Positions 7,196-15,159 of a stretch of DNA of 21,147 bases are shown one piece after another. Every line of letters begins with the position of its first letter. The stretch's first letter is position 1. Both the position numbers and the translations under genes were made by a program. The notes below the pieces were generated by a model that had not been told where the DNA came from, did not search any database, and saw nothing but the letters and a program-made list of their open reading frames with translations. The stretch comes from Candidatus Omnitrophota bacterium (GTDB lineage: Bacteria; Omnitrophota; Gorgyraeia; Gorgyraeales; Gorgyraeaceae): positions 1-21,147 of the forward strand of contig DNHS01000059.1 of the NCBI GenBank assembly GCA_003485765.1. Direction: 5' to 3'.

Positions 7196-7648
7196 CTACA
7201 TTGGTTCCACCATGAACAACACCTGTCCATATTCAATAGACCTGGCATTTTCTACAAGTATTTCAACAACCTTACCCTTAACCTCTGATTTTATTTCATT
7301 CATTAGCTTCATCGCTTCAATAATACATACCACCTGCCCTACCTCTACGGTTTGGCCTATTTCAGCATAAGGTTTTGCCTCAGGGTTGGCTGACCTGTAA
7401 AAAGTACCAACCATTGGCGCCTTTATTGCTATAAGATTTCGCTCTTTTGCGGCAGGTTCGACTGTCTTCTCTCCTGCCTTGACAACCTGGCCAATATTAG
7501 AAACAGCATGCTCTTCCATAATTGTCTCTATTCTACCGGAGGATGATTTCCTGAGCCTGATCTTCATCCCATCCCGCTCAACCTCAAGCTCCATAAGCTC
7601 GTTTTCATTCATAAGCGCGATTAATTCCTTGATCTCTTTTAGATTCAT
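7196..7648 (-). CDS. accB: Biotin carboxyl carrier protein of acetyl-CoA carboxylase
   Basis: The 150-residue carrier has an N-terminal helical region (MNLKEIKELIALMNENELMELEVE), a variable linker, and a C-terminal biotinyl domain from about residue 72. The biotin-accepting Lys is at about 114 in EAMKLMNEI. The conserved APMVGTFYRS segment and the closing GQVLFMVEP strand are present. AccB shuttles carboxybiotin between AccC and the carboxyltransferase. The Shine-Dalgarno AAAGGAG is well placed before the ATG at 7648. It follows efp by 11 bp and precedes accC by 36 bp, matching the widespread M24 peptidase-efp-accB-accC gene order. Confidence 0.97.
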   Translation of the reverse strand: MNLKEIKELIALMNENELMELEVERDGMKIRLRKSSSGRIETIMEEHAVSNIGQVVKAGEKTVEPAAKERNLIAIKAPMVGTFYRSANPEAKPYAEIGQTVEVGQVVCIIEAMKLMNEIKSEVKGKVVEILVENARSIEYGQVLFMVEPM

Positions 7649-7659
7649 ATATGTCTCCT

Positions 7660-8217
7660 TTACACCCTGCCTACGTACTGTTTAGTTCTCGTATCTATGC
7701 GGATTACGTCTCCTTCGCTTACAAATAAAGGCACTGATACAACAAAGCCTGTTTCTGTTTTTGCAGGTTTATTGCCTGATTTGGATGTATCGCCTCTGAT
7801 GCCAGGTTCAGTCGATACTATTTTTAAATCTATAAATATCGGCGGTTCAAGCGTAAGGACCTGGCCTTTATAGATAAGAGCTGTTGCTTCAAGATTTTCT
7901 TTAAGGTAACTTATTACTTCCCCGACCTGATCTCTATGAAGAGCTGTCTGTTCATATGTATCATGGTCCATAAATTCAAACATGTCCCCGGATGTATATA
8001 AATATAAAAATGTCCTTTTGTCTATTTCAGCTGTTTCTATTTTTTCATTTCTGAAAGTACGCTCTAATATCGCTCCTGTTTTTATATTTTTTAATCTTGT
8101 GCGGACAAATGCGCTGCCTTTGCCGGGTTTTACGTTTTCATAGCTGACTACATAATAAACTGCGCCTTCCAGCTCTATGCTCAACCCATTTTTTATATCA
8201 TTAATTCCTGCCTGCAT
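7660..8217 (-). CDS. efp: Translation elongation factor P
   Basis: EF-P relieves ribosome stalling at polyproline stretches. The 185-residue protein has the three-barrel layout: KOW-like N-domain, central OB domain (TFLYLYTSGDMFEFMDHDTYEQ), and C-terminal OB domain ending VRIDTRTKQYVGRV. The loop that reaches the peptidyl-transferase centre reads PGKGSAFVR, with Lys at about residue 33 in the position modified in many species. No modifying enzyme is encoded nearby. The ATG at 8217 overlaps the end of the M24 peptidase gene by 17 bp and has AAGGAG upstream. Confidence 0.96.
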   Translation of the reverse strand: MQAGINDIKNGLSIELEGAVYYVVSYENVKPGKGSAFVRTRLKNIKTGAILERTFRNEKIETAEIDKRTFLYLYTSGDMFEFMDHDTYEQTALHRDQVGEVISYLKENLEATALIYKGQVLTLEPPIFIDLKIVSTEPGIRGDTSKSGNKPAKTETGFVVSVPLFVSEGDVIRIDTRTKQYVGRV

Positions 8218-9280
8218 ATTTCACTGCTCCTTTTGTCAATACCTCGCAACCATTCTCTGTAATAAGCACTGTATCTTCTATTCTTACCCCGCCCCAGCCT
8301 GGAACATAAATCCCGGGCTCAATAGTTACAACCATGCCTTTTTCTAACTTTATTTTGCTGCTCTGGGAAATAGCCGGGATCTCGTGGGTTTCGCGGCCTA
8401 TGCCATGGCCCAGACTATGAAGAAAAAATCTTCCCATGCCTTTATTTGATATATACTGGCGGGAAACAGCATCTATATCTTTTGCATAAGCGCCTGGCTT
8501 AAGATTTTCAATAGCTATGCTCTGGCTAGCCAAGACTATGTTGTATATATGCAAATACTTATGACTAATTCTACCCAAGAAAACCGTCCTTGTCAAGTCA
8601 GAATTATACCCACAATGCATAGCTCCCAGGTCTATAGTAACCATCTCCTGTTTTTTTATACTTCTTTCTGATGCAGCTGCGTGAGGCATTGAAGCATTGG
8701 CGCCTGAAGCCACGATTATGTCAAAATTTGCCAGGCACAAATTATTTTTCAAGGCATATGCCTCTATTGCGCGTTTTACGCTATTTTCGCTAATGCCAGG
8801 TTTTACGATCTTAACTGCGTAATTCATCAGCTTCGCCCCGTATTTACAGGCCTGCCTTATAAGCTGGATTTCACTTTTATCCTTTACTATCCTTAGATTC
8901 TCTACGGTATGTGTTAAGGGAGTTAATTTTATTTTGCCAAGCTGTTTTTTAAAATTTAAATACCCCTGATAGGTAAAATTGTCAGCCTCGAACCCAATAA
9001 GCCTTGAATAAGTTTCAATGCAAATTTCTTTTATAATTTCTCCGAGAAATTGATTTTTGGCAATTCTGACAGAACATTTTACGGCAGATTTTTTATACTC
9101 TTCTTTATATCTCGAATCCGTTATTAAGATATTTTTCTTAGGGGAGATAAAAAGAATGGCGTCTTCGCCTCTTGAGCCTGTGAGATACGCTATGTTCTCC
9201 TTTTTTCTGATCAAAAAGGCATCAATGGATTTTTTTTTCAGATATGCTATAAGCGTATTTTGCCTATGGATATAATTCAT
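8201..9280 (-). CDS. M24 family Xaa-Pro peptidase
   Basis: This is a creatinase-fold metallopeptidase of 359 residues in the PepQ/YqhT-like group, which cleaves Xaa-Pro bonds in peptides. The N-terminal third is the non-catalytic creatinase domain (KKKSIDAFLIRKKENIAYLTG). The catalytic domain shows all five metal ligands: two Asp in TIDLGAMHCGYNSDLTRT, His in HSLGHGIGRETHE, and Glu in VVTIEPGIY and GVRIEDTVLI. Whether it acts as an aminopeptidase or dipeptidase cannot be told from sequence. It lies directly upstream of efp, a frequent arrangement. A small hairpin (9297-9315) separates it from aroQ, and no clear Shine-Dalgarno is seen. Confidence 0.92.
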   Translation of the reverse strand: MNYIHRQNTLIAYLKKKSIDAFLIRKKENIAYLTGSRGEDAILFISPKKNILITDSRYKEEYKKSAVKCSVRIAKNQFLGEIIKEICIETYSRLIGFEADNFTYQGYLNFKKQLGKIKLTPLTHTVENLRIVKDKSEIQLIRQACKYGAKLMNYAVKIVKPGISENSVKRAIEAYALKNNLCLANFDIIVASGANASMPHAAASERSIKKQEMVTIDLGAMHCGYNSDLTRTVFLGRISHKYLHIYNIVLASQSIAIENLKPGAYAKDIDAVSRQYISNKGMGRFFLHSLGHGIGRETHEIPAISQSSKIKLEKGMVVTIEPGIYVPGWGGVRIEDTVLITENGCEVLTKGAVKYAGRN

Positions 9281-9296
9281 AAGGGTTTATACATTC

Positions 9297-9315
9297 GCGG
9301 CTGAACAACAGCCGC
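9297..9315. repeat. Short hairpin between aroQ and the M24 peptidase gene
   Basis: GCGGCTG (9297-9303) and CAGCCGC (9309-9315) form a 7-bp stem around AACAA in the 41-bp intercistronic gap. It may affect message stability or translation of the downstream peptidase. There is no T-run, so a terminator is unlikely. Confidence 0.7.
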
Positions 9316-9321
9316 TCAGTA

Positions 9322-9759
9322 TCAATTTCTTGCCAGACTGATCGCAGCGTCAAGGCCATATAAGTAACTATCCACGCCAAATCCGGATATCTGGCCTTTT
9401 ACAACAGAGGCTATCAATGAATTGTGCCTAAAATCCTCTCTCGCATAAATGTTAGAGAGATGCACCTCTACTGTAGGTATGCCTATTGCCAGTATAGCGT
9501 CTCTTATGGCAACGCTTGTATGAGTGTATGCGGCAGGATTTATAAGAAGGGCGTTGTATTTAAATTTTCCCTTGCCTATTTTATCCACGATTTCGCCTTC
9601 GTGGTTTGACTGAAAAATCTCAAGGGTTACTTTTTTCTTCTTTGCAGCTTCCTTCAGCTTTTTATTGATATCTTCAATGGTAATTTTGCCATAAATCTCA
9701 GGTTCTCTTTTACCCAGTAGATTCAAATTAGGGCCGTGGATTACTAATATTTTAATCAT
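9322..9759 (-). CDS. aroQ: Type II 3-dehydroquinate dehydratase
   Basis: AroQ dehydrates 3-dehydroquinate to 3-dehydroshikimate in the shikimate pathway. The 145-residue protein has ILVIHGPNLNLLGKREPEIYG, containing the catalytic Arg18 and Tyr23. It is followed by FQSNHEGEIVD, LINPAAYTHTSVAIRDA, and PTVEVHLSNIYAREDFRHNS, all hallmark motifs. The ATG at 9759 is chosen because GGGAGG sits just before it. A possible TTG four codons earlier would overlap that ribosome-binding site. A 28-bp palindrome lies immediately upstream. Confidence 0.96.
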   Translation of the reverse strand: MIKILVIHGPNLNLLGKREPEIYGKITIEDINKKLKEAAKKKKVTLEIFQSNHEGEIVDKIGKGKFKYNALLINPAAYTHTSVAIRDAILAIGIPTVEVHLSNIYAREDFRHNSLIASVVKGQISGFGVDSYLYGLDAAISLARN

Positions 9760-9779
9760 AAATCCTCCCAATTTGCATT

Positions 9780-9807
9780 GTAGGGGACAGGCATGCCTGT
9801 CCCCTAC
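9780..9807. repeat. 28-bp perfect palindrome, copy 1
   Basis: The half-site GTAGGGGACAGGCA is followed directly by its exact reverse complement. It includes the stop codon of the Trm112 gene and ends 20 bp before the aroQ start. Related copies lie at 14651-14678 and 20720-20747. Confidence 0.95.
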
Positions 9808-9956
9808 TCGGCTTCTTCTATCAGCATCACAGGTATCCCGTCTCTAATAGGATACCTCTTCCCGCATTTTACGCAGCAGATCTTATTATCTTTTAATTCC
9901 ACATCTGCCTTGCACGCAGGGCATGCTAATATAGCTAATAGTTCTCTGTCAATCAT
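9804..9956 (-). CDS. Trm112-family small zinc-ribbon protein (YcaR-like)
   Basis: This frame encodes 50 residues beginning MIDRELLAILACPACKADVEL and ending DGIPVMLIEEAE. Two CxxC-type pairs, CPAC and CVKC, form a predicted zinc ribbon. RYPIRDGIPVML is the characteristic end of the Trm112/YcaR family. Eukaryotic and archaeal Trm112 activates methyltransferases; the role of the bacterial short form is unclear. The second of two close ATGs (9956) is chosen because GGAGG lies 8 bp upstream of it. The start overlaps the end of the upstream flippase-like gene. The stop codon falls in the 28-bp palindrome. Confidence 0.9.
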   Translation of the reverse strand: MIDRELLAILACPACKADVELKDNKICCVKCGKRYPIRDGIPVMLIEEAE

Positions 9957-10914
9957 CGGCATAGCCTCCTTTTGCCTTCACAGGATGCAATAGTTGAAAC
10001 AACCCCCCTATCATGCTGTATAACATAATCAAACCAAGCCATAGAAGAGATATTGTGAATGCCTTTTCAGGCCCTATATAACCTTTAAGAAAATACACAA
10101 ATGCCCCTTCTCTCACGCCAAGTCCGTTTAATGAAGGGAACATGCTCACAGCCCACACAAGCGGAATAATCAAGAATAACCTGAATATAGGTATATCGCT
10201 GCCTATGCATAATATAAGCAAATATACACTGACTATGGACATGGCTTGAAGCCCAAGAGACAACGCCATGCCCTTTACTAGAAGCACGGGGTTATTTCTA
10301 TAAAGATTAATAGCTGCGTATAGTTTTAATAATTTTTCTTTTATCGCATGAAACATCCCGCTTTTTCCTGAAGAAGCCTTTGCCGGTGTATCATTTTTCT
10401 TAAGCAGGATGGCTATGATGGCTACAGTCAGAAGAAATACAACAGGAACCATCCATATGATAAACTTATTATCCAGGCTTTTGCCTATAAAAAGAAGCCC
10501 CACAAGGGCTATCAATAAAGTAGCTACGAGACCCAGTATCCTGTCAGCCAATACCGCAGCATAAGAAGCGACCTTGTTATCGGTTTTCTTGGATATATAA
10601 TACGCCTTTGCTATATCCCCTCCTATCGCAGTTGGTAAAAAACTATTGAAGAAATAGCCTATAAATGTGAGATGAACCACATCCTTTATAGAGAGCAGTA
10701 TCTTTTGTCCGGACAGCAGTAATTTCAACCTGTAGGCAACCACTATGGTTAGCAGCATGTTTATAAAAATCACTAATAAAATAAGCGCTTTATTAGAACC
10801 CTTAAGAATACCGAGAATCTCCCTGGCATCTTTTCTCATTATCCAGATTAAGACAAGAAGCAGGCCAAGACTTACAACAAAACGCAATACAATAGATAAT
10901 TTGTTTTTTAACAT
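9949..10914 (-). CDS. Flippase-like integral membrane protein (LPG synthase TM / UPF0104 family)
   Basis: The protein of 321 residues has about eight hydrophobic segments, starting at LSIVLRFVVSLGLLLVLIWI and ending at LLWLGLIMLYSMIGGLFQL. Family signatures are FFNSFLPTAIGGDIAKAYYI and, near the C-terminus, MFPSLNGLGVREGAFVYFL. These match the membrane domain shared by lysylphosphatidylglycerol synthase and AglD-like proteins (PF03706), thought to move lipid-linked substrates across the inner membrane. The soluble lysyl-transferase domain is absent, so it is not MprF. The substrate is unknown; ADP-heptose and envelope genes nearby make an envelope glycolipid plausible. It overlaps memo by 7 bp and Trm112 by 8 bp. 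Confidence 0.88.
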   Translation of the reverse strand: MLKNKLSIVLRFVVSLGLLLVLIWIMRKDAREILGILKGSNKALILLVIFINMLLTIVVAYRLKLLLSGQKILLSIKDVVHLTFIGYFFNSFLPTAIGGDIAKAYYISKKTDNKVASYAAVLADRILGLVATLLIALVGLLFIGKSLDNKFIIWMVPVVFLLTVAIIAILLKKNDTPAKASSGKSGMFHAIKEKLLKLYAAINLYRNNPVLLVKGMALSLGLQAMSIVSVYLLILCIGSDIPIFRLFLIIPLVWAVSMFPSLNGLGVREGAFVYFLKGYIGPEKAFTISLLWLGLIMLYSMIGGLFQLLHPVKAKGGYADD

Positions 10915-11714
10915 ATAATCATCCCTGCATATCCGACTACGGAGCTATAATCGCCTGATATATCTCCGCTTGTCTGGTATTTTACGAGTCCTGCTTTTTT
11001 TGCGCCTAAATTTTTGCATACGCTTATAAGGCCGCAGGCAGCTGAAAGCCCGCACATAGAAATGTCTTTCTCTTTAACTACATTGAATAACCTTTCCTCG
11101 CTCATGTCCATGATAGCGTCTATGGCCAGCCTGTCTTTTTCCTTGGCAATCTCTTCTGATTCATAATGTGTCATATCAGTCGATGCCATAAAAAGCCCAG
11201 ACCTGCCTATTTTTTTAAAACCATTCGCTATATCCTCTCCTAGCCTCTGGCATTCTGATAATTCTGCCTGCGGGGATACGGATATAGGGACAATCTTGAT
11301 GTCATTTTTTAAATACTGTAAAAACGGGATCTCGACCTCTATAGAATGCTCCTGCAGATGAGCCAGCGTATCTTCTTTTAAAAGAGAGCCTTCTTTTAAT
11401 ATAGAACATGCGATTTCAGTGTCTATTTTGACCTCTCCGAGAGGAGTCATCCAGCTTCCGCTGGTCATAATGCTGAATCTTTCTCCAGATCCAGTGTGAT
11501 TTGTGCCTAAAATAATCACAGTTTTTTTAAGATCTACTTTTGATATTGTAAGGCCTGCTACCTGGCCGGAATACACATAGCCTGCGTGCGGCATTATTAC
11601 GCCTATCGCATCCTGTTTTTCAGAGGCAGGATCTATCAAGCCCGAAAGCATCTTTCTAAGGCTTGTTTCAGTTTGAGGATAAAATTGCCCAGCTACAACA
11701 GGTCGTCGTATCAT
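10908..11714 (-). CDS. amrB: MEMO1 family protein (AmmeMemoRadiSam system protein B)
   Basis: The 268-residue protein starts MIRRPVVAGQFYP, the Memo N-terminal signature. It continues with VIMPHAGYVYSG, VIILGTNHTG, HSIEVEIPFLQYL, ASTDMTHYE, and CGLSAACGLI. Memo has a dioxygenase LigB-like fold with His residues in a metal-binding cleft, here visible in PHAGY and NHTG. The bacterial partners AMMECR1 and a radical-SAM protein are not in the window, so the biochemical role stays open. The start at 11714 has AGGTG upstream; an earlier GTG at 11723 is less likely. The gene follows the second large inverted-repeat element directly. Confidence 0.9.
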   Translation of the reverse strand: MIRRPVVAGQFYPQTETSLRKMLSGLIDPASEKQDAIGVIMPHAGYVYSGQVAGLTISKVDLKKTVIILGTNHTGSGERFSIMTSGSWMTPLGEVKIDTEIACSILKEGSLLKEDTLAHLQEHSIEVEIPFLQYLKNDIKIVPISVSPQAELSECQRLGEDIANGFKKIGRSGLFMASTDMTHYESEEIAKEKDRLAIDAIMDMSEERLFNVVKEKDISMCGLSAACGLISVCKNLGAKKAGLVKYQTSGDISGDYSSVVGYAGMIIC

Positions 11715-11735
11715 AAATAACACCTGATTAAATTA

Positions 11736-12054
11736 CTTTTTCTCTATCCAGACCAGTGAGTCTCAAGGACGCAAAATTTCCCCAGCGAGGAAATTTTGCT
11801 CCGTTTTGACCCTCGCTCGTCTCGCGAAGCCAGCTGGGGTCTGAGGCACATTAGAAAAATTTTTCCAAATGTCCGCAAGGAATTACAGCGAGTTTCGGTC
11901 GAGTGACAAAACGATAGTCGGCAGAGAAACGAGCTGTAAACCGTAGCGGACGGAAAAATTATTTCGTGCCGAATGGCCCCAGCTGGCTTCGCGAGACACC
12001 GTGCCCGCTCGTGTCAAAAAGGCCTTTCGACCCACTAGTCTGGATAGAGAAAGA
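11736..12054. repeat. Large branched inverted-repeat element, copy B (candidate structured RNA)
   Basis: This copy has the same architecture as 3425-3736. Outer stem P1 pairs 11740-11753 with 12038-12052 and continues inward. Side hairpin P2 is 11771-11781/11789-11799, P4 is 11819-11839/11977-11997 (21 bp, perfect), P7 is 11871-11876/11946-11951, and P8 is 11883-11889/11933-11939, followed by GA/GA and GTTTC/GAAAC (11892-11896/11926-11930). Stem sequences differ from copy A but pairing is kept. Loop and junction blocks such as TCTGAGGCACATTAGAA, GTGCCGAATGGCCCC and ACACCGTGCCCGCTCGTG are unchanged. It starts 2 bp after the M16 peptidase stop codon and ends 22 bp before memo. Confidence 0.9.
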
Positions 12055-12055
12055 A

Positions 12056-14638
12056 CTATTTACCTTTTAATATCAACACCGCGCACTTATCAAGAGTTAA
12101 GATCCTTTTAGCCGTTCGCTTAACGTCTTCAACCGTAACTGCATCTATATTTTTATCATAGCTCTTATAGTCATCGTATCCAAGCCCGTAAAGCTCATCC
12201 ATCGCTACGCTGAAAATAAAACTGGAGTTCGTCTGCATCCCGACCTTACGCATTGCCTTTAAATAGTTTTTTGATTTTTCTATATCTTCTTTTTTTATGC
12301 TGTTTTTTGTCAGTAGCTTCAGCTCCTTGAATATCATCTGCCTGGCCTTCTCTATGTTTTCCTTTGAGGTTAGGCCGTATACAGCCATATACCCAGGATC
12401 TATGCCCAATACATTGAAAGCGCCCACTGCATACGTGAGGCCCTTCTCCTCTCTTACGCTTTTAAACAATACGCCTGAAGGGCTTGAAAGGATATTCGCA
12501 AGTATCTCTACGCTAAACCTATCTTTATCATAGATATCTAGCCCGCGAAATCCTATAAGTATAAGAGATTGGTCTTTATTTGTCTCTATCGTATTTTCTC
12601 TGATTTTTTCAATAACAGGTTCTTTTTGAGGATTAGAAAAAGTTGGTTTATTCAAATTTATTTTTGAGAAATATTTTTCAATTAAACCCTCAATCTCTTC
12701 ACTTTTAAAATCCCCCGACACGCCTATTACAACATTTTCCAAAGAAATGATATTTTTATAGAAATCTTCTACCTCTCCTCTTGTGATTTTATCAACGCTT
12801 GAGTCAGCGCCTATTGCCTGAAACCTGTATGGATGCGTTTTAAAAAGCATCCCTTTCAATAATCTATGGCCATGATTAACTATATCATTGTCCTGCATTT
12901 CGATTGCCTGCAGGGTTTCTTTTTTTTCTCTTTTAAACTCCTCGTCTGGAAAAGTTGGGTTGGCGCAGATACTAGATGCAAGTTTTAATGCATCTTCAAT
13001 GTGCTCTTTGAGGCACGTAAGGTTAATGCCAATGCTATTATTGCCGGAATATGTATTTAAAGCAATTGCCCTTGATTCATAGAACTTGGCTATATCGTTT
13101 CTTGACATAGAGCCTGTTCCGTCTAAAAGCATCTGGCTCATGAGCATTGATATGCCGTTATTGTTTTCATTCTCAACTCTGACCCCGCCTTTGAATAAAA
13201 TAGATACTGCTATTATAGGTAAACTGCGGTTTTCAGAAATCACCACAGGGATACCATTGGAAAGCAAAGTTCTCTTAATAGCCGCATCTCCTTTTTCCAA
13301 ACCTACTCCATCTTCTCTTTTTAATGCGCTGCCTGACTTACTCAAGACTGTAAGAGTCATCTTCTGAGCGTTAAGATACTTTAAAGCAGCTTGTTTTATA
13401 TCTTCTATCTTCACAGACTTTATATTTTCTATATACTGCTTGAAAAAATCAGGGACGCCGGTCAGGATCTGGCTTTGGGCCATATCATTGGCCTGGGATT
13501 CTATTGTTTCTTTCTGGTATACATAATCTGCTATAAAATTATTTTTTGCTTTTAGAAGGTCTTCCTCGCTGACGCCATTTTGTTTCAAATTTTCTATCTG
13601 GCTAAGTATGGCGCCTATTGCCCGGCCTATATTTTCCTCTTTTAATACGCTTGAAATAACAAAAAGTCCCGGGTCTTTGGGCGTATAATTATACGCGGAA
13701 ATAGAAAGCGCTATCTGATCTTTTATCTTTAGGTTTTCGTTCAGTATAGAACTTTCCCCCTGGCCCAGTATGAAAGACAAAAGGTCCATTGCATAAAGAT
13801 CATCATTAAGCAGATCTGTGGAATGAAAACTGATATTCATATATGCGCCGTCTATATCGGATTTCTCTTCCAGCAGCCTTTCTGTTACCTGCAATGGTTC
13901 TTTTGGCCTTACGACAACTATATTATTGCCGCGCGGTATTCTTCCAAAAGACATATTTATTTTATCAAGCGTTTTCTGTTTGTCCACATCTCCTACAACC
14001 GCTATTGTCATTTTCTCCGGGACATATGCAGCCTTGAAAAATTTTGCCACATCAAACCTAGTCAGCCTTTCAAAATTTTCTTTATACCCTATTGGAGGCA
14101 GGCGGTAAGGATGCTCTTGAAATGCTGTCTCAAATGTCATGCGTGAAATCCTTCTAGAGGGGTCGTCTTTATTCATGTCCATTTCTCTTTCTATGACAGC
14201 CATTTCTTTTTTCATCTCTTTTTGGTCAAAGACAGGTTTTGTAAGCATTTCTTTTAGTATATCCAAAGCGATATCTAAATGGTCTTTAAGGATAGTTATG
14301 CTGTAGCCTGTATAATCATATGATGTATATCCTTCTATACTGCCTCCATATTTATTTAATATGTCTTCTATAGAACCAACAGGATATTTTTTAGTCCCCT
14401 TGAAAAGCATATGCTCTATCAGATGGCTTATACCTGTCCCGCTGTATTCTCCTTCAGACGCAGAACCTGAGTTAATAAATACAGAAAATACCACTATAGG
14501 GCTTCTATGGTCTTCTTTTACAACTGCCCTAAGGCCATTTTCCAGCTTTATAAAGTCTTCGGCATTTACAGGCGCCTCAATAAAAGCGCCTAAAACAAAA
14601 AATGCCAAGAGAGATATTAAAATTATTTTTTTTATCAT
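12056..14638 (-). CDS. Exported M16 family zinc peptidase, two-domain
   Basis: The 860-residue protein begins with a signal peptide (hydrophobic IILISLLAFFVLGAFI, likely cleavage after VNA at residue 26), so it acts in the periplasm or is secreted. The first M16 half carries the inverted zinc motif HLIEH at residues 72-76 within GTGISHLIEHMLFKGT, and is probably catalytic. The second half (from about residue 440) has the same fold, but its equivalent site reads ISMLMSQMLLDGT without the His and Glu. This is the usual active/inactive pairing in M16B-type fused peptidases. The ATG at 14638 is chosen over one at 14680, which lies in the palindrome and would put residues before the signal peptide. 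No strong Shine-Dalgarno is seen. Confidence 0.92.
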   Translation of the reverse strand: MIKKIILISLLAFFVLGAFIEAPVNAEDFIKLENGLRAVVKEDHRSPIVVFSVFINSGSASEGEYSGTGISHLIEHMLFKGTKKYPVGSIEDILNKYGGSIEGYTSYDYTGYSITILKDHLDIALDILKEMLTKPVFDQKEMKKEMAVIEREMDMNKDDPSRRISRMTFETAFQEHPYRLPPIGYKENFERLTRFDVAKFFKAAYVPEKMTIAVVGDVDKQKTLDKINMSFGRIPRGNNIVVVRPKEPLQVTERLLEEKSDIDGAYMNISFHSTDLLNDDLYAMDLLSFILGQGESSILNENLKIKDQIALSISAYNYTPKDPGLFVISSVLKEENIGRAIGAILSQIENLKQNGVSEEDLLKAKNNFIADYVYQKETIESQANDMAQSQILTGVPDFFKQYIENIKSVKIEDIKQAALKYLNAQKMTLTVLSKSGSALKREDGVGLEKGDAAIKRTLLSNGIPVVISENRSLPIIAVSILFKGGVRVENENNNGISMLMSQMLLDGTGSMSRNDIAKFYESRAIALNTYSGNNSIGINLTCLKEHIEDALKLASSICANPTFPDEEFKREKKETLQAIEMQDNDIVNHGHRLLKGMLFKTHPYRFQAIGADSSVDKITRGEVEDFYKNIISLENVVIGVSGDFKSEEIEGLIEKYFSKINLNKPTFSNPQKEPVIEKIRENTIETNKDQSLILIGFRGLDIYDKDRFSVEILANILSSPSGVLFKSVREEKGLTYAVGAFNVLGIDPGYMAVYGLTSKENIEKARQMIFKELKLLTKNSIKKEDIEKSKNYLKAMRKVGMQTNSSFIFSVAMDELYGLGYDDYKSYDKNIDAVTVEDVKRTAKRILTLDKCAVLILKGK

Positions 14639-14650
14639 CTTGGACACATA

Positions 14651-14678
14651 GTATAGGACAGGCATGCCTGTCCTATAC
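14651..14678. repeat. 28-bp perfect palindrome, copy 2
   Basis: The half-site is GTATAGGACAGGCA, followed by its exact complement. Compared with copy 1, two bases of one arm changed (AGG to TAG region) and the other arm changed to match. It lies between the rpsU stop codon (14694) and the M16 peptidase start (14638). Confidence 0.95.
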
Positions 14679-14693
14679 ATTTAATATTTAAAA

Positions 14694-14870
14694 TCAATAC
14701 CTGCTGGTTGACTTAGGCGAACGTTGTTTTCTTCTTTTTTTTTCGCTAGGTTTTTCGTAATGCTTGCGGGCTTTCAATAACTTCAATAAACCGTCGCGCT
14801 CTATTTTCTTCTTAAAACGCCTCAGTGCTTTTTCCAGGGGTTCTCCTGGAGCTATTTCTATTCTCGACAT
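14694..14870 (-). CDS. rpsU: 30S ribosomal protein S21
   Basis: The 58-residue frame starts MSRIEIAPGEPLEKALRRFK and continues KKIERDGLLKLLKARKHYEKPSEKKRRK, the clear S21 pattern, with a basic C-terminal tail. S21 sits on the small-subunit platform and assists initiation. GGGGGTGA precedes the ATG by a few bases. A consensus sigma70 promoter lies immediately upstream, so rpsU heads its own transcript, which may extend into the M16 peptidase gene through the palindrome at 14651-14678. Confidence 0.95.
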   Translation of the reverse strand: MSRIEIAPGEPLEKALRRFKKKIERDGLLKLLKARKHYEKPSEKKRRKQRSPKSTSRY

Positions 14871-14898
14871 TTGTTTTCACCCCCTAAAATATAGTTTA

Positions 14899-14927
14899 AT
14901 TTTATACAAAACGTCTCTGAGTGTCAA
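14899..14927 (-). promoter_or_regulatory. Sigma70-type promoter for rpsU
   Basis: On the minus strand a perfect -35 TTGACA (plus 14922-14927) is separated by 17 bp from TAAAAT (14899-14904), one base from the -10 consensus. Predicted initiation is around 14892, about 20 bp before the rpsU ATG. This is the clearest promoter in the window. Confidence 0.8.
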
Positions 14928-14933
14928 GCACTA

Positions 14934-15092
14934 TTAGTCTTTAGATGGCGGTTCATCGTCTTTCATGCCTTTTTTGAATTCGCCTATAGCTTTTCCGAAG
15001 TTCTTTCCTATTTCAGGCAATTTAGCGGCCCCGAATACCAAAAGGCATATGACTAATATTAAAATTAATTCCGGCATGCCTATACCAAACAT
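14934..15092 (-). CDS. tatA: Sec-independent protein translocase TatA/E-type subunit
   Basis: The 52-residue protein begins MFGIGMPELILILVICLLVFGAAKLPEIGKNFGKAIGEF. It has one N-terminal membrane helix, the FGxxKLPE hinge motif and an amphipathic helix, then a charged tail ending PPSKD. TatA oligomers form the twin-arginine export path. The length is at the short end for TatA/TatE. TatC is not in the window. GGGAGG lies 5 bp before the ATG. The rpsU -35 element sits just downstream of its stop codon. Confidence 0.93.
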   Translation of the reverse strand: MFGIGMPELILILVICLLVFGAAKLPEIGKNFGKAIGEFKKGMKDDEPPSKD

Positions 15093-15102
15093 TTAAACCT
15101 CC

Positions 15103-15159
15103 CAATTTTTGCGAAGCAAAAATTGATCCTGAGTCCCGATTTATCCGGGCGAGGGACTC
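15103..15159. repeat. Two hairpins between tatA and the BioD-like gene
   Basis: CAATTTTTGC-GAA-GCAAAAATTG (15103-15125) is a perfect 10-bp stem with a GAA triloop on the plus strand. Next to it, GAGTCCC/GGGACTC (15131-15137/15153-15159) encloses the stop codon of the upstream gene at 15141-15143. No typical terminator T-run follows on the minus strand. Confidence 0.8.

Noticed and set aside
9780..9807. The 28-bp palindrome as a Rho-independent terminator of the Trm112 transcript
   Set aside because: No T-run follows it on the minus strand and the aroQ ribosome-binding site is only a few bases beyond, so read-through is more likely.
11736..12054. RNase P RNA, tmRNA, SRP RNA or 6S RNA
   Set aside because: None of the conserved sequence signatures I know for these is present on either strand. 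Two copies in 21 kb would also be unusual for them.
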